Source: Gelria sp. Kuro-4 (lineage in GTDB: Bacteria; Bacillota; DTU030; DUMP01). Taken from it: DNA of 64,000 nucleotides. Shown here piece after piece: positions 1-8,938 of the stretch. Location of the stretch: assembly GCF_019668485.1 (NCBI RefSeq), contig NZ_AP024619.1:194501-258500 (forward strand). Direction: 5' to 3'. The translations under genes and the position numbers were made by a program. The notes below the pieces were generated by a model that did not search any database, was not told where the DNA came from, and saw only the letters and a program-made list of their open reading frames with translations. How positions within the stretch are numbered: position 1 is the first letter of the stretch; every line of letters begins with the position of its first letter.

Positions 1-900
1 AAGGCGCCTGGCACAGGAGTTAAGCTCCTTCAGCAGTTCGGACCGTCGGGCGGCTTCGAGCTCGCCGGCATCTTTTTCAAAGACTTCCGAGTGCCTGGCT
101 ATAAGATTGGAAGTCGAGCACATATCGCCCAGTTTCTCCCTTATGGTATTAAAGAGCACCCCCAGCTCCCTGGTCATCACGTTGAAAGCTCTGGTCAGAT
201 GCCCCAGTTCATCCCGGGTAGCCACGGGCAGCTTATACGAAAAATCACCGACGGCAACCCTTTCTGTAGCCAGCAGCAGCCCTTTTATCGGGCGCCCCAC
301 CGCCCTGATGATTATCAGGCGGGCCAGCAGGAGCCCGGCCAAAGTTGCCAGCACAAAGTTGAAAATAATGTTGTACGCCGTCTGGCGCAGGTAACTCTCA
401 ACCGAACGGAAGTCCATGAGGATGTACGTATGGCCGAGGGCTTGCCCGCCGGTGTCGACGATGGGCGATGTAAAAGCAACGGCGGTCACCTTACCGCTAC
501 CGTCTTTTATAAGGGCAAGTTTTTTGCCGCCCGCCCCGGCTATTAGATCGTCGGCTTTATCTTTAGCCGAAGCCCCACCCGCGATGCCGGAGGAGGCCAC
601 GGCGTCGCCGTTTTTGTCTAAGACTACAGCCTCAAGGATAGAGGCATCGTCCTCTATATCTTTCATCATCCGGTTAAGCAGCAGATAATTCCCCGACCCT
701 GTCGCTTCGAGCGCAACCGTATTAACAAGGCGAACTGTCGCCCAACCCCGGTCCACGACCCCATTTATGAAGGCGTCGCGCTCCCTGACATACGTGGAAA
801 AACCCACCCCTCCCATCAAGAGGGTGATGATCAGGGTAAAACCGAGGCTCAGCCGGAAGGTAAGAGAAAAACCTCCGCCTTTGTACCAGCTTGTTGTCAT
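1..900 (-). CDS. HAMP-domain membrane sensor protein (C-terminus outside window)
   Basis: The minus strand is open from an ATG at 900 to the window edge, giving 300 residues of an incomplete protein. The start follows a GAGGAG ribosome site 8 bases upstream. A first membrane helix lies near residues 15-33, an extracytoplasmic sensor region of about 135 residues follows, a second helix is near 176-198, and a HAMP linker (P-I-K-G at its start, DELGHLTRAFN near its end) occupies about 199-250. The last visible part is helical and charged, as in signalling coiled coils. The output domain (histidine kinase, GGDEF or methyl-accepting) lies outside. It is the last visible gene of the Tad pilus operon, 6 bases after the DUF192 gene, so a role in pilus or surface control is inferred. 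Confidence 0.75.
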   Translation of the reverse strand, partial: MTTSWYKGGGFSLTFRLSLGFTLIITLLMGGVGFSTYVRERDAFINGVVDRGWATVRLVNTVALEATGSGNYLLLNRMMKDIEDDASILEAVVLDKNGDAVASSGIAGGASAKDKADDLIAGAGGKKLALIKDGSGKVTAVAFTSPIVDTGGQALGHTYILMDFRSVESYLRQTAYNIIFNFVLATLAGLLLARLIIIRAVGRPIKGLLLATERVAVGDFSYKLPVATRDELGHLTRAFNVMTRELGVLFNTIREKLGDMCSTSNLIARHSEVFEKDAGELEAARRSELLKELNSCARRL

Positions 901-906
901 ATTTTA

Positions 907-1257
907 TCACTCCTCAAAAGTAAATTCAATCACATCGTCAATTTCTGTGCCGGTGGCTCTGCACACCCCGGCCGGGAGTTCCAGAGCTTTTGTGGCCCCT
1001 CTGACCACCGGCCCCAACCGAAACGGCGGGACGGAGTGCGCCACCTTCAAGACCCGGTCGTCGCGGTCCAGGAAGATCACATCGATGGGGTATCGCATGA
1101 ACCAGGTATGTATAGATGAACACGGCACAAGCAAGAGCCCCATACCCGTTCGAAAATCCGCTGTGCAAATCAAACCAACCAGCCTTTCGGCAAAAGAGAA
1201 GGCCGTCCTAACCTGCTGGGCCAGGACCGTTTTCCTGGTGAAATTAGTCGCCTTCAT
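907..1257 (-). CDS. DUF192 family protein
   Basis: A 116-residue protein of the DUF192 family, small beta-rich proteins of unknown biochemical role. The family hallmarks are visible: an N-terminal segment (about 18-40) with SFAERLVGLI, then SSIHTWFMRYPIDVIFLD (about 47-64), and a C-terminal part with ALELPAGVC. The length matches the family. The start is an ATG after AAGGGGAG. It sits 11 bases after tadC; DUF192 genes are common riders in tad loci, but no function is known. There is no clear signal peptide. Confidence 0.85.
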   Translation of the reverse strand: MKATNFTRKTVLAQQVRTAFSFAERLVGLICTADFRTGMGLLLVPCSSIHTWFMRYPIDVIFLDRDDRVLKVAHSVPPFRLGPVVRGATKALELPAGVCRATGTEIDDVIEFTFEE

Positions 1258-1268
1258 GATTTCTCCCC

Positions 1269-2195
1269 TTAGAAACCAAAGGCACGCATTATCTGGATGG
1301 CCGCCGGACCAAGTAAGACGATGAACACCGCAGGGAAAATGAACATCACCATGGGCAGGAGCATTTTTACGGGTGCTTTCATGGCGGTTTCTTCCACCCG
1401 CTGGCGGCGCTTCTGCCGGGCTTCCTTGGACTGCGAGCGCAGCACGTTCCCTATGCTTATGCCCAGCTGTTCAGCCATGATGACCGACCCCACAAAATTC
1501 GACAGGTCGTCGACGGCCATTCTGTCGGCCATCTCCCGGAGTGCTTCTCTCCTGGACTTTCCCATCCTTATTTCCTGCAAAACCTGGAACAGCTCGTCGG
1601 CCAGGACGCCCCTGGATCTCTCCACCACCTTCACCAGGGCGGCGTCAAACCCCAATCCGGCCTCCACGCACACGGTGATAAGATCCAGCACGTCGGGCAG
1701 AGACTTTTCCACCTGCTGCCTGCGCTGCCGGGCTTTGGAGCTCACAACCGCATCCGGCGCTAGCCACCCGGCGATGCACCCTAAAAAGGCCATCACCGCA
1801 GACTGCATCGGCGTCTGTCCGGCCAGCTTCCATAGCTCCATGAACCCCAGCGCCCCCAGCCCCGCCAGCACATACTTCACCGCTAAGAGTTCCCGCGCGG
1901 AAAGATTCCACGGTCTGCCTGCCTCCAGGAGCCTTTTCTCCAGCGTTTCCGTGCCGGCGGCCGGTATGTGCCGCACCAGAGCTTTCGCCGCACCGGCCAG
2001 CATGGGCTTTATGAACCTGTGCAATAAAGGGAAGGATAATTCCTGTTGCCTGATGGAAACGGGGGCGGCGCCCACCACTTCCGTCACCCTCTTGCTCATC
2101 CTTATGCTTTCCCCGCAGAGCGAGCGGTGCAAGAACAGGGTAAGGCTAAACACAGCGCCGAAAACCCCGATCAAAGCCCAAGCCATAGCTGCCAT
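1269..2195 (-). CDS. tadC: TadC-like Tad pilus inner membrane platform protein
   Basis: A 308-residue type II secretion F-family membrane protein. TadC pairs with TadB to form the platform on which TadA drives Flp pilus polymerisation. An N-terminal helix (about 3-22), a central helical pair near 105-150, a cytoplasmic T2SSF domain (about 165-270, with DLITVCVEAGLGFDAAL) and C-terminal hydrophobic helices are visible. The start ATG lies 12 bases after GAGGAGG. It follows tadB by 17 bases. TadB and TadC are hard to tell apart by sequence; the assignment rests on gene order. Confidence 0.88.
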   Translation of the reverse strand: MAAMAWALIGVFGAVFSLTLFLHRSLCGESIRMSKRVTEVVGAAPVSIRQQELSFPLLHRFIKPMLAGAAKALVRHIPAAGTETLEKRLLEAGRPWNLSARELLAVKYVLAGLGALGFMELWKLAGQTPMQSAVMAFLGCIAGWLAPDAVVSSKARQRRQQVEKSLPDVLDLITVCVEAGLGFDAALVKVVERSRGVLADELFQVLQEIRMGKSRREALREMADRMAVDDLSNFVGSVIMAEQLGISIGNVLRSQSKEARQKRRQRVEETAMKAPVKMLLPMVMFIFPAVFIVLLGPAAIQIMRAFGF

Positions 2196-2212
2196 ACTCT
2201 AATACGGCCTCC

Positions 2213-3172
2213 TCAGAACCTGATGTCCACGATCTTCCTGATTATGAGCAGCCCAGTCAATTCGCCTGTTACGGCCAGCGTCAACATGGTCCATCCAGCC
2301 CGGGAGGAAAAAAGCTCCATTACGTATGAGGGCCTTACCACCATCATGAAGCCACCCAGGATCAGGGGTAGGAGGCCTATAATAAGGCCGGAGATACGCC
2401 CCTGGGCGGTGAGGGTCCTGATTTCCCGCTTAATGCGCATGCGATCCCGGACGGTCTCCGCAATATTGTCCAAAACCTCCGCAAGGTTGCCCCCCACCTG
2501 CTTCTGGATCAGGACCGCCGTGACTACCAGGTCCAGGTCTTCGCTGTTCACCCGCCTGGCCATGTTTTCAAGGGCCTCTTCGGTCGGGGTCCCCAGGCTT
2601 ATTTCTTTTATGGTCCTTGTAAACTCTTTTTTTATGGGATCCGGCAGTTCCTTGCGCACCATATCCATGCTCTGCAGAAAGCTGAAGCCCGAGCGCAGGG
2701 AATTGGCCGTAATGGTCAGGGCGTCACCGATCTGGGCGTTAAAACTTGCAAGCCTTTTGGCCCTGGCGGCGTCGAGCGCCACAAACGGCATCGCGGCGGC
2801 CGTAAGGCCCAGAACTAAGCTTCCGGCAGGATTGAGCGTTATCGTAAACGCAACGAGCGAGGTGGCAACGGCACAGGCGAGGACAATGACGATAAATTCC
2901 CCTCCGCGGAGCAACACGTCGGCTTCTTCCAGTTTTTTATCCGCCAGCCGCCCCAGGCGCCGCGCCAGAGATAAACCGCCCGCCCAGGTCAATAATCTCC
3001 GCCATAATTCCGCTCGCTGCCGAGCAGCGGTCGGCTCTTCTTTTCCGGCGTCCCGCGAAGCGATTCTTTTTATGCGCGTCATCACCAGACGCCGATCGGA
3101 AGAACCGGCCTCGGTCAGCCCCAGCGCCGTCAAAAAAACCGCTAAGAAGACCAGCACGCTTACGGCTTCCAC
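2213..3172 (-). CDS. tadB: TadB-like Tad pilus inner membrane platform protein
   Basis: A 319-residue T2SSF-domain membrane protein, partner of TadC and of the ATPase TadA at the cytoplasmic membrane. It starts with a membrane helix (about 4-22), has a pair of helices near 95-140, a T2SSF domain (about 145-270, with ANSLRSGFSFLQSMDMV and QVGGNLAEVLDNIAETVRDR) and hydrophobic C-terminal helices. The start is a GTG 8 bases after GAGGGTG. It lies 18 bases after tadA in the same operon. Confidence 0.9.
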   Translation of the reverse strand: MEAVSVLVFLAVFLTALGLTEAGSSDRRLVMTRIKRIASRDAGKEEPTAARQRAELWRRLLTWAGGLSLARRLGRLADKKLEEADVLLRGGEFIVIVLACAVATSLVAFTITLNPAGSLVLGLTAAAMPFVALDAARAKRLASFNAQIGDALTITANSLRSGFSFLQSMDMVRKELPDPIKKEFTRTIKEISLGTPTEEALENMARRVNSEDLDLVVTAVLIQKQVGGNLAEVLDNIAETVRDRMRIKREIRTLTAQGRISGLIIGLLPLILGGFMMVVRPSYVMELFSSRAGWTMLTLAVTGELTGLLIIRKIVDIRF

Positions 3173-3190
3173 TGCTTCACCCTCTTCAGC

Positions 3191-4552
3191 CTACAGAATC
3201 GACGGCTGAAACACTTCCGGCGGCAATTTGATACCGCCGGCTTCGATGCGGTCCAGGCATTGGGGCCGGATGCCGGTACAGGAAAAACACCCCTTAACCC
3301 TGCCGTCGCGTTCCATCCCCGTCTGGCGGAAGGTGTACAGATCCTGCAGCACAATCACTTCTCCCTCCAGCCCGAGGACCTCCGTTATGTGCGTGATACG
3401 CCGGGAACCGTCCCGCAGGCGGCTTTGTTGGATGATCAAGTCTATCGCCGACGAAATCTGCTCCCGAATGGCCCGCACCGGCAGTTCCATCCCGGCCATC
3501 AGCACCATGGTTTCCAGGCGGGAGAGCATGTCGCGCGGCGAATTGGCGTGGCCGGTGGTGAGCGACCCGTCGTGGCCCGTGTTCATGGCCTGCAGCATAT
3601 CCAACGCTTCGCCGCCGCGCACCTCGCCTACGATTATCCGGTCGGGCCTCATGCGGAGAGCGTTCCGCACCAGGTCGCGGATGGTTATAGCTCCTTTGCC
3701 TTCGATGTTCGGCGGCCGGCTCTCCAGGGTGATTACATGCGGCTGGCGCAGCTGAAGCTCCGCCGCGTCTTCAATGGTGATGATCCTTTCTGTCGGGGGG
3801 ATAAAGGAAGACAGGACGTTGAGCGTCGTCGTCTTGCCGCTGCCGGTGCCGCCGGACACCACGATATTAAGCCTCGCCTTGACGCAGGCCTCGAGGAAAG
3901 CGGCCATCTCCCGGGTGAGGGTGCCGAAATTGATCAGGTCTTCTACCGTGAACGGGTCCTGAGCAAACTTCCGGATGGTGATGACCGAGCCGTTCAAAGC
4001 GAGAGGGGGGATGATGGCGTTTACCCGGGATCCATCCGGAAGCCTGGCATCCACCATGGGCATGCTCTCATCGATGCGCCTTCCGAGCGGTGAAACTATC
4101 CTGTCGATGATGTTCATGACATGGTCGTTGTCCCGGAAAAAGACATCGGTGAGTTCCAGCATGCCGTTTCTTTCCACATAAACCTGGTGCGGGCCGTTGA
4201 CCATTATTTCGCTGATCTCAGGGTCATTGAGGAGGGGAGTAATCGGCCCGTAGCCCAGTATCTCGTCGACTATCTCCGCGGCTATCTTAAGCCTTTCCGG
4301 GCGGGGAATGCGGCTTTCGCCGTCGGAGGTCAAATAAGCCTCCACCAGCTCTTCTATGCGTTTGGCCAAGAGCGCGTTGTCTCTTTCTTCAGGAGCTTTT
4401 ATGTCCTTAAGCTCATCTACAATCTTCTTATGCAGGCTGGTCTTTAACGCGGCGTAAGGGTCCCGCCCGGAGTGGCTTGGAGCCGTCTTCCGTTCCTCGC
4501 GGTGCACATCTTCCGCCGCTCTCTTGCTTTCAAGCCTCTTCAGCAAGGACAT
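3191..4552 (-). CDS. tadA: TadA/CpaF family pilus assembly ATPase
   Basis: A 453-residue type II/IV secretion ATPase that powers Flp pilus assembly. The N-terminal region (1-100) is helical; the PilT/VirB11-like core follows. Walker A GGTGSGKT is at 234-241, an Asp box with [12 protein letters not shown] follows, and the Walker B/His region has [24 protein letters not shown]. Length is typical of CpaF. An unusual C-terminal tail has three cysteines ([12 protein letters not shown]). The gene is 30 bases after tadZ. Being monoderm, the locus has no RcpA-type secretin in this window. Confidence 0.95.
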   Translation of the reverse strand: MSLLKRLESKRAAEDVHREERKTAPSHSGRDPYAALKTSLHKKIVDELKDIKAPEERDNALLAKRIEELVEAYLTSDGESRIPRPERLKIAAEIVDEILGYGPITPLLNDPEISEIMVNGPHQVYVERNGMLELTDVFFRDNDHVMNIIDRIVSPLGRRIDESMPMVDARLPDGSRVNAIIPPLALNGSVITIRKFAQDPFTVEDLINFGTLTREMAAFLEACVKARLNIVVSGGTGSGKTTTLNVLSSFIPPTERIITIEDAAELQLRQPHVITLESRPPNIEGKGAITIRDLVRNALRMRPDRIIVGEVRGGEALDMLQAMNTGHDGSLTTGHANSPRDMLSRLETMVLMAGMELPVRAIREQISSAIDLIIQQSRLRDGSRRITHITEVLGLEGEVIVLQDLYTFRQTGMERDGRVKGCFSCTGIRPQCLDRIEAGGIKLPPEVFQPSIL

Positions 4553-4582
4553 GTTCGGTCACTCCGTATAGAAATAGTGAAC

Positions 4583-5803
4583 TCAAAAACTGAACATTTT
4601 TGTTACCAAAGACTTGAGGGTGGTTACTTCCCTGCCCTCGTTTCCTTTGTGCAGATCCAACAGGCCGCTTAGCTCTTTCACGGCGGCCGCTACTTTGGCA
4701 TAAGGCTGGGCCATAACAAAGGGCACCCCTTTGTTGACGGCACTTCGTACCGTTTTGGTGTCTTCGGGCACGGCAGCCGTTATGGCGGTGTTCAGCGTCT
4801 TTTCCAGTTCCTTGACCTTCAGGCCTTCGCTGCTCTGCTGGTTCAGGATTATCCTCACTTTAGACTCACAGTTCAGGGTTTTCATGATGTCCAGAGCGGT
4901 TTTGACGTGTTTTAGTGTAGTGAGGTCCTGGTTCAAGACGAGCGCTATCCGGTCAGACGCTTCCAGGGCTCCCAGATTGATATCGCTGTAAAGCGGAGCA
5001 GTATCTACTATGATGTAGTCGAAGTTTTCTTGCAAGATTTTCAGAAGCTGCTCCACGTGGGACGCATGGACCAGTTCCGCCTGCTCCGGCGAGAGCGGCG
5101 CCGGAAGAACCCTGGTCCCCGAGAGGTGGGGCACCAAAAATACGTCCACCAGTTGAAAATCCAGGGTCTCCTGTTCCTGGACCAGGTCGGCTATGGTGCT
5201 TCCGGGGTTAATATTGAGCATCACCGCAGCGTCGCCGGCCGTGAGGTCCAGATCCACTAGGGCCACCTTTTTCCCGGTCTCCTGCGCCAGGGCCACGGCC
5301 AGATTGCAGGCCAGGGTTGTTTTGCCTACGCCCCCTTTGGTGCAGAAAAAGGTGATGATTTTGCCCTTTTGCCTGAGGGCCGGCGAAGCATTGGCGCCCA
5401 TGGGCGACGTCAGGTATATGTTGCGGCGCTTCTGGGATTCGTCGACCCGGCGGATGGCGTTGGCCAGTTCATCGGCCGAGAAAGGTTTTATCAGATACTC
5501 CCTGGCACCGGCGGCCATAGCCTTGCGGAGGTATTCCCGCTCCCCCTGGATGGAAATGATGATGATGGCACACTGGGGCACATTCACGGAAATCTGCTCC
5601 GTGGCACCGATGCCGTCCAGGCGGGGCATGTTTATATCCATAAGTATCACGTCGGGTTTCAGTTCCTCCGCCAAGGACACAGCTTCACAACCGTCGGCGG
5701 CTTCACCCACCACCTCTATGTCGTCTTCAAAATAGAGCAGGCGTTTTACGTCTTCGCGTGTGGTGGCTATATCGTCGGCAATCAAAACCCTTATCGGCGT
5801 CAT
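4583..5803 (-). CDS. tadZ: CpaE/TadZ protein: receiver domain fused to MinD/ParA-like ATPase
   Basis: A 406-residue localisation protein of Tad systems. Residues 1-122 form a receiver domain with acidic pair D10-D11, phospho-acceptor D56 (ILMDINMPRLDG) and switch lysine K106 (LIKPFS). Unlike the degenerate receivers of many TadZ proteins it keeps the phosphorylation residues. Residues 145-390 form a ParA/MinD ATPase with deviant Walker A CTKGGVGKT (154-162). The start ATG follows GGGGAGAG. Phosphorylation by a partner kinase, perhaps a sensor of this locus, is inference. Confidence 0.92.
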   Translation of the reverse strand: MTPIRVLIADDIATTREDVKRLLYFEDDIEVVGEAADGCEAVSLAEELKPDVILMDINMPRLDGIGATEQISVNVPQCAIIIISIQGEREYLRKAMAAGAREYLIKPFSADELANAIRRVDESQKRRNIYLTSPMGANASPALRQKGKIITFFCTKGGVGKTTLACNLAVALAQETGKKVALVDLDLTAGDAAVMLNINPGSTIADLVQEQETLDFQLVDVFLVPHLSGTRVLPAPLSPEQAELVHASHVEQLLKILQENFDYIIVDTAPLYSDINLGALEASDRIALVLNQDLTTLKHVKTALDIMKTLNCESKVRIILNQQSSEGLKVKELEKTLNTAITAAVPEDTKTVRSAVNKGVPFVMAQPYAKVAAAVKELSGLLDLHKGNEGREVTTLKSLVTKMFSF

Positions 5804-5818
5804 ACAAAACTCTCCCCG

Positions 5819-6520
5819 CTATCGCACTAAGTGTTCAAGTCTGCTTGTCAGAACAGGCACGACTTCGACGTCATCCGGCGAGCGCAGCGCCAGTTGAATA
5901 CTACCGTGCTGGACGGCCAGGGCTATCTGCTGGGCCTCAACCGGTTCGACCATAATGGTAACGGTCTGGAGCTCTTGTTTTGACCCTCCGCCGCCTTCAA
6001 GATTTCCGTCGACGGCCAGCACCGGCACGTTTTGAATTATGGTGGACGTGACGGGAGCTTTTTGTTCATCGGGGGCGTTGAAAGTAACCAGCACGTCAAC
6101 GCGGTCTCCCGTATTAATAAGCCCGTGGAGGGCTGTAATGTTATTCACCGGAATGGAAATTGCCCGCCTCCCCTTCTCCACTTTCGCCGCCAGGCCGGCG
6201 GCGACGTCGCTTCTCGCCACCAGCTTGCTGCTCAAGATCAGCTCGCCGGGATAGATGTCGGTCACGGCTATTTTGCCCGCCGCATCTTTGACGTCTACCA
6301 CCGTGCCCGGCAGGACGTATTCCACAGGCATCTCTTTGAATTCCAGCATCTCGCCGCTTATGACCGTCCTGGCTGCTATTTCCCGTTTGGCTATGGCCAC
6401 GCGGGCGAAATGCCCGGAGGTCCTGTAAGTTCTCTTGAGATTTTCCAGGTAGCTATAGGTGCCGAGAGCGGCCGCCAGGCCGAAAATGATCGCCAGTAGA
6501 AAGATGAGTCTGTTTCTCAT
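5819..6520 (-). CDS. cpaB: CpaB/RcpC pilus assembly protein
   Basis: A 233-residue Flp pilus assembly protein of the CpaB/RcpC family. A membrane anchor is at about 5-22, then a SAF domain (about 40-105, with AKREIAARTVISGEMLEFK and PGELILSSKLV), then the RcpC domain with GRRAISIPVNNITALHG and INTGDRVDVLVTF. In Gram-negatives the family contacts the secretin; here, without one, it presumably acts at or in the cell wall. Its stop is 15 bases before tadZ. Confidence 0.9.
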   Translation of the reverse strand: MRNRLIFLLAIIFGLAAALGTYSYLENLKRTYRTSGHFARVAIAKREIAARTVISGEMLEFKEMPVEYVLPGTVVDVKDAAGKIAVTDIYPGELILSSKLVARSDVAAGLAAKVEKGRRAISIPVNNITALHGLINTGDRVDVLVTFNAPDEQKAPVTSTIIQNVPVLAVDGNLEGGGGSKQELQTVTIMVEPVEAQQIALAVQHGSIQLALRSPDDVEVVPVLTSRLEHLVR

Positions 6521-6544
6521 AAGGTCAATTCTCCTCGCCAGTTT

Positions 6545-7492
6545 CTATTCCACCAGCTTGGCCGCGTGCAGGCCGTAGTCGGTTCCGTTGGGGTCCAGGG
6601 TATAGCGCAGCCCTTCCGGCGGGACCATCTGTAAAAAATAGCCGGATACAACGCTTTCATGGCCCGTCCCTTCCACCCCTTTTAATAGAAAGGCGCCGAA
6701 CCCGACTATTTTTACCTCGTCCCTGCCGCTCAAGTAGGCGGGCTCAAAAATCGGCACTATCATAACCATCGGGCAGTCGGGGTGATAGGAATTTATCGTG
6801 CACTTGGGGGTATGCCGGCACAGGCTCAAACGGTAATTTACTCCTTCTTCCGTAGGGCCCGACATGTTTCCCGGCTCCGTCAACACCCAATCTCCCACAC
6901 TTACAGTGCCGCTGTAACCGTATTTCAGGTTATTTCTGTAGCTGGACGCACCCCTGAACCCCAGCGCCAAGGCCCCGTAATTGCCGGGACCGTATCCGTC
7001 GTGCGAACCGGCCTTCAACTTGTATTCCTGTCCATAGACCAACCTCTGGTCGGGGATTCCAAAGGGCACCACTCCGGTTACGCTCTTAACCCTGCCGAAA
7101 ACGGCAGAGGCCTTTGCCGAAACCTGGCTGCCGCTTAAACCGAAAACCCGGGCAAAGGTAAAATCAACCCGGCGGGACGCTTCCACGGTCACCCGCGCAC
7201 CTGCGGAATCGAAGCTTATGGCGGCCTCTTCCGGATTCACCCCGTTATATTCCAGGTATTCTACCGCCTTTTCTCCGGCCGCCACCGTCGATGGAAGTTC
7301 CCGGGCGGCGGCCAGGGCCGCGGCGTCACAGGCGTTCTGCAGACGGTTTTTTCCCAAGGCGAGGGCCCCCACATCCGTGGCCAAAGCGGCAAAGCCCAGG
7401 ATTACGGTCATCAGAGCAGCAGCCAGGACAAGGACTGTCCCTTTCTCGTCGCGCCTTATTTTTTGAAGAACGTCATTCGGCCTCTTCATCAT
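6545..7492 (-). CDS. TadG-like pseudopilin/assembly protein
   Basis: A 315-residue protein with the TadG-type N-terminus: a short charged leader (RRDEKGTVLVLAAALMT), one long hydrophobic helix (about 18-42), then LQNACDAAALAAARELP and a secreted domain. The Glu after the charged stretch resembles prepilin-like processing sites. The C-terminal 180 residues contain a Cys pair (CRHTPKCTINSYHPDC) and are not recognised. It overlaps tadE by 4 bases (stop of tadE and start of this gene), which implies coupled translation. Confidence 0.82.
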   Translation of the reverse strand: MMKRPNDVLQKIRRDEKGTVLVLAAALMTVILGFAALATDVGALALGKNRLQNACDAAALAAARELPSTVAAGEKAVEYLEYNGVNPEEAAISFDSAGARVTVEASRRVDFTFARVFGLSGSQVSAKASAVFGRVKSVTGVVPFGIPDQRLVYGQEYKLKAGSHDGYGPGNYGALALGFRGASSYRNNLKYGYSGTVSVGDWVLTEPGNMSGPTEEGVNYRLSLCRHTPKCTINSYHPDCPMVMIVPIFEPAYLSGRDEVKIVGFGAFLLKGVEGTGHESVVSGYFLQMVPPEGLRYTLDPNGTDYGLHAAKLVE

Positions 7493-7896
7493 TCTATCCT
7501 CATGGTAACCCGGCTTTTCAGCGTGAAGGGATTCGGCAACAATTTATCGAAAAGCGGGGTTACCAGTTCCACGTCGTAAGCAACTTCCACGGTAAGCGGC
7601 AGACCCGACGTCCGAGCGGACTCGCTCGGCTCGAGCTTTGTTATGTGCAAATTGGTGTCGGCGTTGGGCAGGGGAGCGGTCTCACGGATCGTGGCGACAA
7701 TTTCCGCGTCGGTTTTACCGACGGCGCCGGCCCTCGCTCCTTCCCGGGCGGCGTGCGTTATAACGATGTATGAATAAGAGATGCGACCGAATTCCAGGAT
7801 GCCGAACAGCACCAGGATAATCACCGGCAGGGTCAGGGCGAGTTCAACCAGCGACTGCCCTCTCTGGCTTTTCCAGAGCTTTTCCCCTTTGACCAT
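7489..7896 (-). CDS. tadE: TadE-like pseudopilin
   Basis: A 135-residue TadE family protein. The diagnostic N-terminus has RGQSLVELALTLPVIILVLF (about 13-32): a Gly-preceded prepilin site, Glu at +5 and a hydrophobic helix, then GRISYSYIVITHAAREGARAG. It is probably cleaved by the neighbouring prepilin peptidase and inserted with the minor pilin complex. It follows tadV by 6 bases. Confidence 0.9.
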   Translation of the reverse strand: MVKGEKLWKSQRGQSLVELALTLPVIILVLFGILEFGRISYSYIVITHAAREGARAGAVGKTDAEIVATIRETAPLPNADTNLHITKLEPSESARTSGLPLTVEVAYDVELVTPLFDKLLPNPFTLKSRVTMRIE

Positions 7897-7902
7897 ACCA
7901 CA

Positions 7903-8415
7903 TCACCCCAGGAAATACGCCAGCGCGGTGCCCGCCGCAATGGCTATGCCGTACGGAAAGGTCTGGGCCGAACCGGTGTAGATGGTGTCGAGTAGGTTGA
8001 CCCGCGGCATAAGGCCCAACACCGAGAGTAGAGTAAAGAGCGCGGCTTTAACCCGTGCCCCAAAACCTCCGCTCCTGATCATAACGACTATGGAGATGAG
8101 GCCGCCGACGAGGGCCGTGTAAAGGAACGCCGCCCAAACGAAGTCGGGGCCTTTAAAGGCTCCCACAACCCCTAGGAGCTTGACATCCCCCGCCCCCATC
8201 CCGCCCATGATGAAGGGCACGAAGAGAAGCGCCATGCCCAACGTAAGGCCTTTTAGCGCGGCTAACCCTCCGGCCGGACCTCCCGCATAAAAATTGCCCA
8301 CCAGGCCCACGGCCGCCGCGGGGAAAAGCACGGCGTTGTAGATCTTCCGGCACTTGAAATCCGTATATGTGCAAACGGCCACCACCAGGATAAGGAAGTA
8401 GTCAGCAGTCGCCAT
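7903..8415 (-). CDS. tadV: Prepilin peptidase (TadV/CpaA family, A24)
   Basis: A 170-residue A24 aspartic prepilin peptidase without the N-terminal methylase domain, as is normal for TadV. The first catalytic Asp lies in YTDFKCRKI (about 17-25) and the second in GGMGAGDVKLLG (about 71-82). Five to six membrane helices cover the protein. It should cleave Flp, TadE and TadG after the Gly of their leaders. It lies 98 bases after flp, separated by a hairpin. Confidence 0.93.
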   Translation of the reverse strand: MATADYFLILVVAVCTYTDFKCRKIYNAVLFPAAAVGLVGNFYAGGPAGGLAALKGLTLGMALLFVPFIMGGMGAGDVKLLGVVGAFKGPDFVWAAFLYTALVGGLISIVVMIRSGGFGARVKAALFTLLSVLGLMPRVNLLDTIYTGSAQTFPYGIAIAAGTALAYFLG

Positions 8416-8452
8416 ACAACCAGCTCTTTTCTAAAGGCTTTCTTGCTGAAGC

Positions 8453-8474
8453 GGCCCTACCGAAGAGTAGGGCC
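8453..8474 (-). terminator. Hairpin between flp and tadV, possible attenuator
   Basis: An 8-bp perfect stem (GGCCCTAC/GTAGGGCC) with a 6-base loop lies between the pilin gene and the assembly genes. It has no strong U run, so it may act as an mRNA stabiliser or partial terminator that keeps pilin far above assembly proteins. This is inference. Confidence 0.5.
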
Positions 8475-8513
8475 AACGACAATAAAGTCCGCCTCTAAAA
8501 TTTTTGTACCCGA

Positions 8514-8690
8514 TCAGGGCGTCTTCCCTTCCAAACCATCTTTTACCTGAGTGAATTTGGTATTAATACCTTGTCCCAAGAGTTGGAGAGCTGCAATCAC
8601 CACCACAGCCACCAGCGCCAGGATGAGCCCGTACTCGGCCATGCCCTGTCCTTCCTCACCGGTCAGGAGCTTCTTGAGGTGCTCAAGCAT
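8514..8690 (-). CDS. flp: Flp-type class III prepilin
   Basis: A 58-residue pilin subunit gene. The leader of 14 residues ends in Gly, followed by QGMAEYGLILALVAVVV: Glu at +5 and Tyr at +6 after the cut site form the Flp motif, and one hydrophobic helix of about 18 residues follows. Mature Flp would be 44 residues, normal for the family. The start ATG lies 7 bases after GGGAGG. As first gene of the operon it would be the most transcribed. No second flp copy was seen. Confidence 0.93.
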   Translation of the reverse strand: MLEHLKKLLTGEEGQGMAEYGLILALVAVVVIAALQLLGQGINTKFTQVKDGLEGKTP

Positions 8691-8867
8691 TTTTCTCTAC
8701 CTCCCGTGTTTTGTATTCTCGGTTCCTCGCCTGCCTTCGAGTCCATAATAGCACCGGGGACGAGCCTCTGCATGGTGCACCTGTCCAGACTTTTTGCCGC
8801 CGATGCCCATAGCCCGGGCGGGATATTTGTCCCGGGTTGTCCCCAAAAGCATGGGTGCCTGGGCAAA

Positions 8868-8891
8868 GAAAAAAGAAGGGCCTCGCCCTTC
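8868..8891 (-). terminator. Intrinsic terminator after moaD
   Basis: A 7-bp stem GAAGGGC/GCCCTTC with a 3-base loop and a run of Us on the minus strand. It ends the aldehyde oxidoreductase operon and separates it from the tad operon, whose promoter must lie in 8691-8867; a TATTAT-like -10 is visible near 8749 but no convincing -35. Confidence 0.85.
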
Positions 8892-8938
8892 CGTCTAAAG
8901 ACACCTTGCTCAGCCGATCCCTCGGTGGCCTGGAAGGT

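Noticed and set aside
8691-8867. Possible c-di-GMP riboswitch before the tad operon
   Set aside because: Such switches often control pili, but the conserved GGGCAAACC and GCAAAGCC elements are absent.
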